A stretch of DNA of 64,000 nt from the NCBI GenBank assembly GCA_001643675.2, contig LSRY02000021.1, forward strand, positions 186,001 to 250,000, read 5' to 3'. Shown here one piece after another: positions 55,557-64,000 of this stretch; the stretch's first letter is position 1, and the number at the start of each line of letters is the position of its first letter. This DNA comes from Monocercomonoides exilis (lineage: Eukaryota > Preaxostyla > Oxymonadida > Polymastigidae). The position numbers were made by a program, and so were the translations under genes. The notes beneath the pieces were generated by a model, which saw only the letters and a list, made by a program, of their open reading frames with translations, was not told the origin of the DNA and did not search any database.

Positions 55557-56933
55557 ATGAATTTAGAGATGCCAGAAAGCACGATCATCGTTGATAGCAG
55601 CAGCAACAAATACTATTATTTAAATGGAACAAGTACGGTGAAAGGCATATTCTCACCAGGCGATCGTGTCAGTTGTGCCCGAACTTGTGTAAATATCATC
55701 AACACCTCCTTGTGTGTGACCCATCTCAACATCATCCCCCTCGCAGGATGCCCACTCATCACTGTCCAACACCACTCGTCATGCACCATCCACCCGCCTT
55801 CACTCACCAACAACCACCACCACCACTGCCCACTCTTCCTCTCTGCCCATGCCTCCCTTGCCCTCACAAACTTCTCCCTCACCACCCACCAACCTGCCAT
55901 CTTCTCCTTCCCCCTCTTCTCCATCCCAAACAATCTCCTCCCAGATCCCCACTCCCCAATCCCTGCCTCCTTCTCCATCTCCCACTCCTCTTTCTCCTCG
56001 TTCATCCCCCTCATCCAGCCCTTCCTTTTTTCTCCTTCTTCCCTCTCTTCCCCATCCCCTTCTCCATCTCCTTCCCTTTCCCCTTCTCCTTCATCTTTCT
56101 CATCCTCATCCTCATCCACATCATCTTCTTTTTCTTCCCCTTCTCCTTCTCCTTCACCTTCCATTTCCTCTTCCTCTTTCTCTTCCCCTCTCCATATCCA
56201 TCACCAATCCCATCCCCACCTCCAAATCCACCTCAATCTCCATCTCTCAAACACCCTCTTCTCCAACATTTCATCTCCTCAATCCCCTCTATCTCTTCCA
56301 TCCATTCCCTCGCACTCACTCAATTCATTCACCTCAACCACCTCTTCCTCTTCTCTCTCTTCCACCAACATCAACACCAATACAATCCCCTCCTTCTCCC
56401 TTCACTCATCCATCTCTATCCACTCAACCATCTTCCTCCACACTCACAACCCCATCGATGGAACCATCCTCCCCAACCTCAACAGCCCATCCACTTCTCT
56501 CTCTGCATTCAACTCCTCATTTCTTCACCAAACTCGATCTTCATCAAATGATCCTGTTGAATATATTGGAACTGAAACTCAAAGAGTGAAACTTGGAAGA
56601 CTAACTTCATTCGATCAAAACAGTCATCGCTTCGAATGGTGCGAATGGAATGATTCAAATAGCGGAGGTAGTAATGGAGGCGCACTTTATGTTTATTGCT
56701 TGAATGCAAATCTCACAATCACTTCTTGCTCATTCAGCAATTGCTACTGCACAGGAGGATATAGTGGTGGAGCGTTATATTGTGGATATTTGTTAAAAAT
56801 TGATATCACAAAATCCAATTTCACAAGTTGTTCTGCTTTACATGGAGGAGCGAATTGTTTATCTACTCCACAATCAAATTCTGTTTGGACATTCTCAGAA
56901 AACAATGTTGAAGGTTGTGCAATAACAGATTAG
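55557..56933 (+). pseudogene. Truncated pectin-lyase-like gene carried inside the transposon
   Basis: 458 residues: an N-terminal part (MNLEMPESTIIVDSSSNKYY), a long Ser/Pro/His-rich low-complexity region, and beta-helix rungs (HRFEWCEWNDSNSGGSNGGA, ITSCSFSNCYCTGGYSGGAL, DITKSNFTSCSALHGGANCL). It stops at a TAG where the relative at 35518-36717 has a Trp codon (VENCSITYWCG against VEGCAITD-stop-CG). Beyond the stop homology lasts only a few codons, so the C-terminal rungs are missing. It reads as a captured and truncated host gene copy. It keeps the same strand as the transposase. Confidence 0.7.
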
Positions 56934-57491
56934 TGTGGAACTGGTTGGTATTTTGGCCTTATTAACTCGCATTTGAATGTTCAAGAATAATATTTCAGGT
57001 GCAAATAAAAAAAAATATAACTTTTTCTAAGAATACATTTTACTATTTATTAATTTATTCGATATTTTTTTAGGCAGATTTTTTTTCAATCAGAAGGAGG
57101 GAAATATTTTCTTGAGAGGCTAAGAATCCAGAATTAAGAAGAAAAAAACAAAATAATAAAAATTTCGAAAATATGGTTCGAAATGAATGCAGAACGAGAT
57201 GTTCAAATTGATGCGAAACAAGAGGTTTGAATTCTGGAATATTTTCTTTTATTTGAAATGAAAATATTGTTGATCAAGTTTTTCTTTTTGCAAAAAGCTT
57301 AAATTTTAGCATAAAAAATGAAACGATTATTTAAAATTATAAAAAATGAAAAGATCTTTAATATTTTAATATTTTGATTTCTTTTAATTAATAAGAATTC
57401 CAGCAATTTAAACTCAATAGAGTTTTTTTTGTATATTAGTCTTTATTGATCTTTATGTTTATTGTATTTAAATATGAAACCTGTTTCTTAT

Positions 57492-57511
57492 GGGGGGGGG
57501 GGGGGGGGGGG
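57492..57511. repeat. Poly-G tract (20 G)
   Basis: An uninterrupted run of 20 G, about 115 bp upstream of the transposase start. It could form a G-quadruplex on the plus strand or mark a sequencing difficulty. Confidence 0.9.
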
Positions 57512-57626
57512 TTCTACTCCATTTAACTTTCATAGGAAACTGGTGTGTGACATGGGGAGTAAATCCCACAAAATCATTTTAAATTTTATATAAATATAAA
57601 AAAAATGGGAAAACCATTAAGAATCA

Positions 57627-59219
57627 ATGAATTCAGAATTTTCAAAAACGAAGAAAAGCCTTCAAGAATTACAAGAAAAGGTTGAAAAATCTTCTTTACA
57701 TCATACATCAGAAAGGATAAACTCAAAATTGAAAAGGGCATCTGGAGAGTTGGAAAAAATTATTGAGGAAAAAACAAAAGAAATTCCTCCTGCGGACAGA
57801 CATATTCCTGATGCCGAACAAGCTGAAGAGTTACAGTTACTGCAATGCGAGACAATTATGGAAAAAAAGAAGCGAGGGCGCCCGAAAAAGAAAATCGAAA
57901 TCAACGAAGAAAAGAAGCAAAGAAAACAGTCTGTTCAACTTCCAAATGATATGAGAGAATTATTGAAGAAAGATTACAAAGATGGAAAAACTCTGGAAGA
58001 TCTATCAAAAAAATACAATATAAGCATATCCACAGCTTCAGTTATCGTACGAGAAGAAAAGCCACCAAAGCCACGAGGAGGAAAGGTTTACGAAAAAATA
58101 ACAAAAGAGGCATCAAACAAAATGGCTGAAATAATTCTGAGGAACCCAACTGTAACTTCCAAAGAATTGGCTGATTCAGTGAGTGGCTTATGCAAATCTA
58201 AACCTTCTGTATCAACAATTGGTCGCCATTTGAAATCTGATAAAATGATTGATCATGGATGCCCTGTTTTCTCTGTGAAAAGGTTGCGGAAATACGAAAA
58301 TGTTAGAGCTGATGAGAAAACATTAAATCAAAGAAAAGAATATGTCAGAAAATACATTCAGCATCAGATTGAAGGAAGAACATTTGTTTATATTGACGAG
58401 ACTGGATTCAACACTTTGGAATTAAGAACAGAAGGTCGCTCCCCAGTTGGAAAACGGTGTATACAGTACAGAGAGAAAGCGAAAATAGAAACGATCACAG
58501 CAATTACAGCTATCAGTGAACTTTCTGGAATTGAGCATGTCACGTTTGTTGAAGGAAGTGTAAATGACCAAAGTTTTAGAGTGTTCCTATTATCTTTAAT
58601 GGAGAAACTGCAATGTCATGGAAAAGAATCATTCTTATTTGTGATGGATAACGTGGGGCTGCACAAGACAGAGGCAGTGATTAATTTGATCACTTCAAAG
58701 AACTACGGCATCTTATATACTGCACCAAATAGTTGCGAACTAAATCCAATCGAATATGTGTTTGGAATGTGGAAAGCTCGACTGAAAATCCCTTCGACTA
58801 TAAAAACCAGCAAGAAGTTAATTGAGCATCTCAATCAATCATTGGAAGATATTACAAGAAAGGATGTTATTAAATGTCTAAACATGGTACAATTCAATTT
58901 ACTTCCTTTAGCACAGCAAGGGAAAGATCTCAGTGATTCGTACAAAAGTTCTCAAGCGAAGTGTAAAGAATTACACATTGAAGAAATTCTGCCTGAAAGC
59001 GACGATGTTCAAATTGTGCTATGTTCTTCTGCTTCTGCTTCAGCTTCTTCTTCATCTATTGTTTCTTCCAGATTTAGTCAACAACTTCATCAAGATTATT
59101 TTATTAGTTCTTTGCAAGAAGAAGAAACATCTTCTCCGTTGATTGAAATTCCAGAAACAAACTCTTTTCATCAATTATCACAAGATCTTCAAAATGAATT
59201 AAATTTTGATGTTGATTAG
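57627..59219 (+). CDS. DD34E transposase (Tc1/mariner/IS630 superfamily)
   Basis: Single exon, 530 residues. A short coiled-coil start is followed by an AT-hook-like KKKRGRPKKK (~80-90). Two helix-turn-helix segments come next (DGKTLEDLSKKYNISISTAS ~120-140; TSKELADSVSGLCKSKPSVS ~185-210). The DDE_3 catalytic core has VYIDETGFNT (first Asp), FVMDNVGLHKT (second Asp) and NSCELNPIEYVFGMWK (Glu). There are 34 residues between the second Asp and the Glu, so DD34E. All three acidic residues are present and there is no stop, so it may be active. It is longer than typical mariner transposases because of a Ser/Glu-rich C-terminal ~110 residues. It binds and cuts at the inverted ends described above, by inference. 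Confidence 0.9.
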   Translation: MNSEFSKTKKSLQELQEKVEKSSLHHTSERINSKLKRASGELEKIIEEKTKEIPPADRHIPDAEQAEELQLLQCETIMEKKKRGRPKKKIEINEEKKQRKQSVQLPNDMRELLKKDYKDGKTLEDLSKKYNISISTASVIVREEKPPKPRGGKVYEKITKEASNKMAEIILRNPTVTSKELADSVSGLCKSKPSVSTIGRHLKSDKMIDHGCPVFSVKRLRKYENVRADEKTLNQRKEYVRKYIQHQIEGRTFVYIDETGFNTLELRTEGRSPVGKRCIQYREKAKIETITAITAISELSGIEHVTFVEGSVNDQSFRVFLLSLMEKLQCHGKESFLFVMDNVGLHKTEAVINLITSKNYGILYTAPNSCELNPIEYVFGMWKARLKIPSTIKTSKKLIEHLNQSLEDITRKDVIKCLNMVQFNLLPLAQQGKDLSDSYKSSQAKCKELHIEEILPESDDVQIVLCSSASASASSSSIVSSRFSQQLHQDYFISSLQEEETSSPLIEIPETNSFHQLSQDLQNELNFDVD

Positions 59220-59408
59220 TCATTTAAATAATATCTTTCTTTCTTTTTGAGTGAAGTTTTTCTTTTTAATTGTTTTCTTTTCTTCACTTTGATTTTTATT
59301 TTGAAAACAATAATTATTAAACATTTCAATGTGAAAATAAAAAATAATTAAAATATAAAAATTAATTACCTGAAAATAATAACATTAATAAACTTATTTT
59401 CATTGCAA

Positions 59409-59794
59409 CAAAAAATATTCGATTTCGTTTGAAAGTTTTTCGACTTCGTTTGAAAGTTTTTCGACTTCGTTTGAAAGTTTTTCGATTTCGTTTGCAACTT
59501 TTTCGATTTTGAATGAAACTTTTTCGACTTTGAATGAAAGTTTTTCGACTTTGAATGAAAATTTTCGACTTTGAATGAAAGTTTTTCGACTTCGAATGAA
59601 AGTTTTCCGACTTCGAATGAAAACTTTCGACTTTGAATGAAAGTTTTCCGACTTCGAATGAAAACTTTCGACTTTGAATGAAAGTTTTCCGACTTTGAAT
59701 AATAATTTTCGATTTCGTTTGAAAGTTTTTCGACTTTGGTTGAAAGTTTTTCGATTTTGATTGAAAGTTTTTCGACTTTGAATAATTTTTGGTG
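59409..59794 (-). repeat. Right terminal inverted repeat, ~18 units of 21 bp
   Basis: Inverse of the left end, with about four more units. Variant units, such as the AAATTATTATTC-containing one near the outer end, occur in a corresponding order in both ends. Confidence 0.88.
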
Positions 59795-59900
59795 TAGTTT
59801 CTCAACAAAAAATAAAACCATTGAAGAATAAAGACTTCAAAGAAAGTAATTATTTCAAAAATTAATTACCTTTGTATCAAAAAATTGTTTTTCAAGCAAA

Positions 59901-59923
59901 TGGGTGATTGGTTTTGAAATCAT
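59901..59923. repeat. Single TGGGTGATT-type transposon end
   Basis: TGGGTGATTGGTTTTGAAAT matches the ends of the repeats at 15747-16006. No partner end was seen nearby, so it is a relic ~100 bp outside the 5.2-kb transposon. Confidence 0.45.
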
Positions 59924-60432
59924 TCTTTTTTTAAATACTGAAATTGGAGAGAATGCCTTGAATTATTTCTTATGATCATAGAAAAGTGATAACTTATTAT
60001 TTTTAGAAATTTATTGTGAGGGCGTGTCACAAATTTGTTTTGATAATGATATGTATTCGTTGAGCATTATTGTGGAAGATTTCTGGGGAATGACAAAAAA
60101 TATTTTTCATTATCATTAAGTCAATATTAAGTCATGACTTTCACAATAATATGTTCACATGTGAGCGATTTTCATGAAAAATTTGAATATTTATTTTAAC
60201 AGCGTTATCTGAAAGAAAATATGAATGCATCTGCAAAAATAAAAGTTTCATATAAATATTCCTCCATTTTATTTGGTTTTTTGGTATGAGAATCAAATGA
60301 AATGAAAATAAGTGTTTTTGTCTCATTCAATTTCTCAACAATAAAAAAATGAATAATGAAAATACTTAATTTTTAAGTGAGTTATTATAACTCTTAATTT
60401 ATTCAATCTTTTTCAGTTTTCCCAAGCGAAAA
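59924..60432. other. AT-rich intergenic DNA
   Basis: No gene seen. It includes the 3' flank of the Myb gene. Confidence 0.5.
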
Positions 60433-63400
60433 TTAAGAAGATGATGAGGTGCTAGGCTCATGTGAAGAATCTAACTGTGGTGAAAGTGGAATGCCTGATG
60501 AAACAGTTTGTGTTTGAGTTAATGTGGCTGGTGAAGAAGAAGAATTTTCTGATGTGACAGGAATTTGTAATGAAGAAGAAGAAGCAGAAATGGATGATTG
60601 AGTTGGAGAAGAATTAAAAGAAGAAGACGACTGCAACGACATTGCTTCTGCTTTCGATGAAGTTGATGATGAAGGAAATGTCGGAAATGGCTGCTGAGTG
60701 ATTGACGAAGAGAAGGGGAAAAATGATTCTGCACTTGACAGATGAGCAGGTCGAGATGATTTGCGCTGAAGAGAAATAGAAGAAGAAAGAGACTGATTGA
60801 AGCTTGTGTTCATTGCAGGTGAATAAGAAACAGATTCTCCAGACTGAGCTGTTTGCTCTGTCACCATCGGAATCTTCTGCTCAGAAAAACAATAATTTGC
60901 TTGCTGCTCGTCAGCATCTGTATTTGGCTGTGAATTCTGCTGGCTCTGCGACTGATAACTTTTCATGCTTCGTTGGCGAGTTTGCCGCTCAGAGGAAGCT
61001 TCCTTTTGCCTCACATCAAAATTTATACCATGCTCAGCACGCTGAAAATTCTGCATCGTCTCATTCATTTCTTCCTCTCCTTCTTCATTTTGAAGTATTT
61101 GTGTGGTGCCATCTTCGTTTTTTGAGATGAAATTGCTTAATTGCTGAGATGACTGCTGAAATAGAAGTGTGTTTTCAGGCATGCGGAGCTGCTGTGGTGG
61201 GGTCTTTTTTGCTGACTTTCCTGGCACAATAGAGTCATTTCGCGGTGAATGGGAAGCATTTCGAAAGGGAAGAACAGACGAAATCATCGACGAAGCAGAG
61301 CGGAGTGGTGCAGAAGACAGAAAGAAGGAAGGAGAAGACGAAGAAATCGAAGGAGTTGGAGCAGCAGAAGAAGAAGAGGAGGAGGAAGAAGAATTCGAAG
61401 CAGAAGCAGAAGACAACAAAAGAGCAGATGCAGACATGTTTGGATCAACGCGCCTTGGAGGATAAGCCAGGGAAGGAGAAGGAGAGATAACTGAGTTCTC
61501 AGTCACCGATGTATTTGAGAAGTCGAATGAAGGAGAACTGAAAGGTGACTGGGAACCAGAAAGAGAACGCAAAAGAAGTGAAGGTGTGGACATTGCCTGT
61601 GATGAAAGGGCAGCTGAAGGAGAAGACAGACAAGACGGAGACTGCGGCAAAGCAGAAGATTGAGAGACTAAATCTGCTCTGAGTGATTGCTGCTGAGACT
61701 GCAGCTGGGACATCTGCTGTGAAGACACAGAAGAAGAAGAGGAGGAGGAAGAGGAAGATGGAGATGATGATGATGAAGGGGATGAGGATGATAAAGACGA
61801 AGAAGGCGAATCAACACCGCCAAGATCGAGAAATGGAGAGTCCTGAAGAACACCCTGTGAAGGATCCATCATCTGCTGCTGGTACGAAAAGCCAAAGCTG
61901 TCACACGAAATGGGCGGTGTTGAGGCGAAGAAAGTTGAGTCGAGTCCGCCGTCGCCTGTGCCATACAGTTGGGCCATGCTGTTGATACTGCTCATATTTC
62001 CCATATTTCCCATGCTACCCATTCCATGCATCCCTCCAGCACCATTCACTGGGCTCATTGAATTCATCGCATTCATTGAGTTCATTGAGTTCATCGATCC
62101 CAATGCTCCCATCCCGTTCACTCCTCCCAGTCCACTCATCATCACCATTCCTCCACCAAATCTCATGTCTCCTCCCATTCCCATGCCCATCCCCAGCCCC
62201 ATTCCCATTCCACCTCCCATCTGCTGGCTCTGCTGCTGCTGCTGATTCGGCTGCTGCCCCAGTGTCAGTGACAGCCCCATCACAGCCGACTGCGACGGAG
62301 TGCCCCCTGACTCCAACAGCAGCTGGTGCGGCGACACCCTCCGGCTGTGCATCCTCAGCAGTCTCCCCCATCTGTATCTGCACTGAATGTCCGTTCGCCC
62401 CACCAGCCCCTGTGCAATGCGCGTCCAGTTTGACGTGCCGAAGCGGATGACACTCTGCTCCAGTACCGCGTCTTCCTCCGCCGACCACGCTGCCTTTTTG
62501 ATCGACGGCGCCAGGACGCGGTGCCAGTGCTGGCTGCACATGTCGCCTGTCCGGTTTCCCCCGACATATTCTGCAATCTTCTTCCAGTTGCTCATCCCAT
62601 ACTTCGCTACCGCCTGCTGCAGCCGCACGTCTTCGTAGTCTTTCCATTTGAGCGGGCGTCTTCTCTCAACTTTGCGTGTCTGGTGGGCAGGAAGCACAGA
62701 CGGCGAGAAGGAATACGATGGCTGCAGAGAAGAGGAAAGAGAACTCGACATTGAATACGAGGCAGAAGCAGAGTTGGGGTTGGAGCCAGGACCACCACCA
62801 GACGAAGAAGAAGGGAAATATTGCTGTGAATTAGGATTAGAAGAATTAGAATTAGAAGCAGATGATGATGATGATGATGATGACATAGCAGAATGGGGAT
62901 CCATCGCAAATCCAAATGAATGCGAACTCATCGAAGCTGAAGAGAGCGAGCGATGATGAGAGCGGTGGGCAGGCGGCGGATATTCCCCATCTGAGTCGTT
63001 GTAGTCGTCATCAAACTCCTTTTCAAACGATTCCATCAGAGAATGCGAATTCCCACCTTCTTTGCTCTTCCCTCTTCCTCTCCCGCGCCCACTGCTCCTC
63101 CCACTTCGCGCCCTCCCTCTCCCTCTGCCTCTTCCCCCGCCTCTTCCTCTTCCTTCTCTCTCTCTTTCCCTTTCCCTTTCTCCTCCCTCTCCGTTTTCTC
63201 CTCCACTTCCCTCTCCTCTCAGCTGCTCGTGTGCCTTGTCCTCATCCCAATCTGCATCTCCGCTGCTTTCTCTTCCTTCCCTTCCTTCTCTCCTCTCTCT
63301 TCTGTCTTCTCCATTCATCCCCCCTTCGCTCTCTTCCTCGTCCATCTCTGACTCAAAATCCAAATCTCGAATGAAATCGTCCAACTGCTGCGGATGGATC

Positions 63401-64000
63401 GACTTGCGTTCTCTCAGCCCCATTCGAAGGGGAAGCTCATTCTCTCCCTCTGCCACACTCGAATTGGAGGTGATGCTGTCGCTCCAATCTCCATTGGGGT
63501 GAAGAGGAGAATAAGAAGAGGATGATGAAGAGGAGGAAGAAGACGAAGAGGTGGTGTGAGATGAATGGAGATATGAAGACATTGAAGAAGTTGAAGATGA
63601 AGGTGAATTGACAGAAGCAGAAGAAGAAGAAGAAGTGGAAATGGATTGATCTGATGATGCCATGTTTGAATTCATTGAGCCATCAACAGAAGAAGAGGCA
63701 GAAGCAGAAGCAGCAGCAGAAGAAGGAGATGAATGCGATGGAGAAGAAAGCGGATTTCCAGTCAAAGCAGCCAAATGGCGGTTGGACTGAGTGTTCTGCT
63801 CGTGAAGTGCCCGCTGATGCCTCCGATGGCTGGAAAACGACTGAGGATGATGTGAAAGCGGATAAGTCTGCTGACTTCTGCCAAAGTTGTTGTGTTGGGA
63901 AGAAGCTGAAAGAGAAGCAAGAGATGAGATTGAGTGTCTCTGGGATGAGCTGCCCATCTGAGAGTGCATATGATAGCTGTGTGTGTTTTGACTGTCTGGC
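60433..64000 (-). CDS. R2R3-type Myb DNA-binding protein, 5' end outside window
   Basis: The minus frame is open from the window edge to TAA at 60433. An ATG at 63969 is possible but the frame continues upstream of it. At about 62350-62670 two Myb repeats lie in tandem. The first is PLKWKDYEDVRLQQAVAKYG, SNWKKIAEYVGGNRTGDMCS, QHWHRVL. The second is AAWSAEEDAVLEQSVIRFGT, SNWTRIAQGLVGRTDIQCRY, RWGRLLR. The spaced Trp residues and the W-xx-IA-xx-(V/L) cores are diagnostic; the first Trp of each unit and the linker spacing fit R2R3. A charged Arg/Gly-rich block lies upstream (63050-63300), and long poly-Ser, Met/Gly-rich and Gln-rich regions surround the DNA-binding part. It probably acts as a transcription factor. 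The Ser runs come from AGA/AGC-type microsatellites. Confidence 0.82.
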   Translation of the reverse strand, partial: PDSQNTHSYHMHSQMGSSSQRHSISSLASLSASSQHNNFGRSQQTYPLSHHPQSFSSHRRHQRALHEQNTQSNRHLAALTGNPLSSPSHSSPSSAAASASASSSVDGSMNSNMASSDQSISTSSSSSASVNSPSSSTSSMSSYLHSSHTTSSSSSSSSSSSSYSPLHPNGDWSDSITSNSSVAEGENELPLRMGLRERKSIHPQQLDDFIRDLDFESEMDEEESEGGMNGEDRRERREGREGRESSGDADWDEDKAHEQLRGEGSGGENGEGGEREREREREGRGRGGGRGRGRGRARSGRSSGRGRGRGKSKEGGNSHSLMESFEKEFDDDYNDSDGEYPPPAHRSHHRSLSSASMSSHSFGFAMDPHSAMSSSSSSSSASNSNSSNPNSQQYFPSSSSGGGPGSNPNSASASYSMSSSLSSSLQPSYSFSPSVLPAHQTRKVERRRPLKWKDYEDVRLQQAVAKYGMSNWKKIAEYVGGNRTGDMCSQHWHRVLAPSIKKAAWSAEEDAVLEQSVIRFGTSNWTRIAQGLVGRTDIQCRYRWGRLLRMHSRRVSPHQLLLESGGTPSQSAVMGLSLTLGQQPNQQQQQSQQMGGGMGMGLGMGMGMGGDMRFGGGMVMMSGLGGVNGMGALGSMNSMNSMNAMNSMSPVNGAGGMHGMGSMGNMGNMSSINSMAQLYGTGDGGLDSTFFASTPPISCDSFGFSYQQQMMDPSQGVLQDSPFLDLGGVDSPSSSLSSSSPSSSSSPSSSSSSSSSSVSSQQMSQLQSQQQSLRADLVSQSSALPQSPSCLSSPSAALSSQAMSTPSLLLRSLSGSQSPFSSPSFDFSNTSVTENSVISPSPSLAYPPRRVDPNMSASALLLSSASASNSSSSSSSSSAAPTPSISSSSPSFFLSSAPLRSASSMISSVLPFRNASHSPRNDSIVPGKSAKKTPPQQLRMPENTLLFQQSSQQLSNFISKNEDGTTQILQNEEGEEEMNETMQNFQRAEHGINFDVRQKEASSERQTRQRSMKSYQSQSQQNSQPNTDADEQQANYCFSEQKIPMVTEQTAQSGESVSYSPAMNTSFNQSLSSSISLQRKSSRPAHLSSAESFFPFSSSITQQPFPTFPSSSTSSKAEAMSLQSSSSFNSSPTQSSISASSSSLQIPVTSENSSSSPATLTQTQTVSSGIPLSPQLDSSHEPSTSSSS

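Larger units (their letters stand above)
54602..59796. mobile_element. Complete 5.2-kb Tc1/mariner-superfamily transposon with cargo fragment
   Basis: TA dinucleotides at 54602-54603 and 59795-59796 flank inverted ends that start CACCAAAAAT(A/T)ATTCAAAG. Each end is a long block of 21-bp units. Between them lie a DD34E transposase gene (57627-59219, plus) and a truncated pectin-lyase-like gene (55557-56933, plus). TA duplication and a DD34E triad both fit the Tc1/mariner superfamily. The transposase frame is intact, so the element may be recent or active. Confidence 0.82.

Noticed and set aside
54604-59794. CRISPR-like array of 21-bp units
   Set aside because: The units are directly adjacent with no unique spacers, occur as inverted ends around a transposase, and the genome is eukaryotic.

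Overview
The window is nuclear DNA of a protist. The best fit is an oxymonad (Preaxostyla) close to Monocercomonoides. Three things support this. Most genes carry several short GT-AG introns (about 30-180 bp). All three stop codons are used, so the code looks standard. Several families present here I know mainly from that lineage: the repetitive helical family at 32751-34297, pectin-lyase-like beta-helix surface proteins, and SPRY proteins of a characteristic type. The species name is an inference from family resemblance, not a database match. I rebuilt gene models by hand by joining reading frames at splice sites, so most multi-exon models below are my own predictions.

Layout. 1-1006: 3' part of a YL1-C chromatin-remodelling subunit gene. 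3231-3316: a lone GC-rich nested hairpin in AT-rich DNA. 3484-7375 (minus): a ubiquitin-specific protease fused to a DDE-type transposase domain, with a transposase-like N-terminal ORF just upstream. 8269-11916: a broken or unresolved serine/proline-rich gene and a clear pseudogene of the lineage-specific family. 12.2-13.0 kb: low-complexity DNA and a possible histone H2B relic. 14.6-18.2 kb: nested non-autonomous transposons, including a 3.1-kb foldback element with near-identical 1.16-kb arms. 19163-22250: two compact house-keeping genes, LSM5 and a Cue2-like CUE/DUF1771/Smr gene (no-go mRNA decay). 22668-29857: a markedly GC-rich divergent pair, a stand-alone myosin-I tail (TH1) protein and a large prominin-like pentaspan membrane protein, followed by a perfect hexanucleotide array of about 204 copies. 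32751-34297: intact member of the lineage family. 35.5-38.7 kb: beta-helix pseudogene and SPRY gene. 38868-43089 (minus): helical-repeat acidic protein and a Pho80-type cyclin. 43460-53418 (plus): Sec14-RhoGAP protein, TPX2, homeodomain protein. 54602-59796: a complete Tc1/mariner transposon with TA target duplication, long terminal inverted repeats made of 21-bp units, a DD34E transposase and a captured beta-helix gene fragment. 60433-64000 (minus): R2R3-type Myb factor, cut by the window edge.

Themes. Membrane and cytoskeleton genes (TH1, prominin-like, Sec14-RhoGAP, TPX2) and nuclear regulators (YL1-C, cyclin, homeodomain, Myb) alternate with mobile DNA. The two most unusual items are the USP-transposase fusion and the transposon carrying a host surface-protein fragment.
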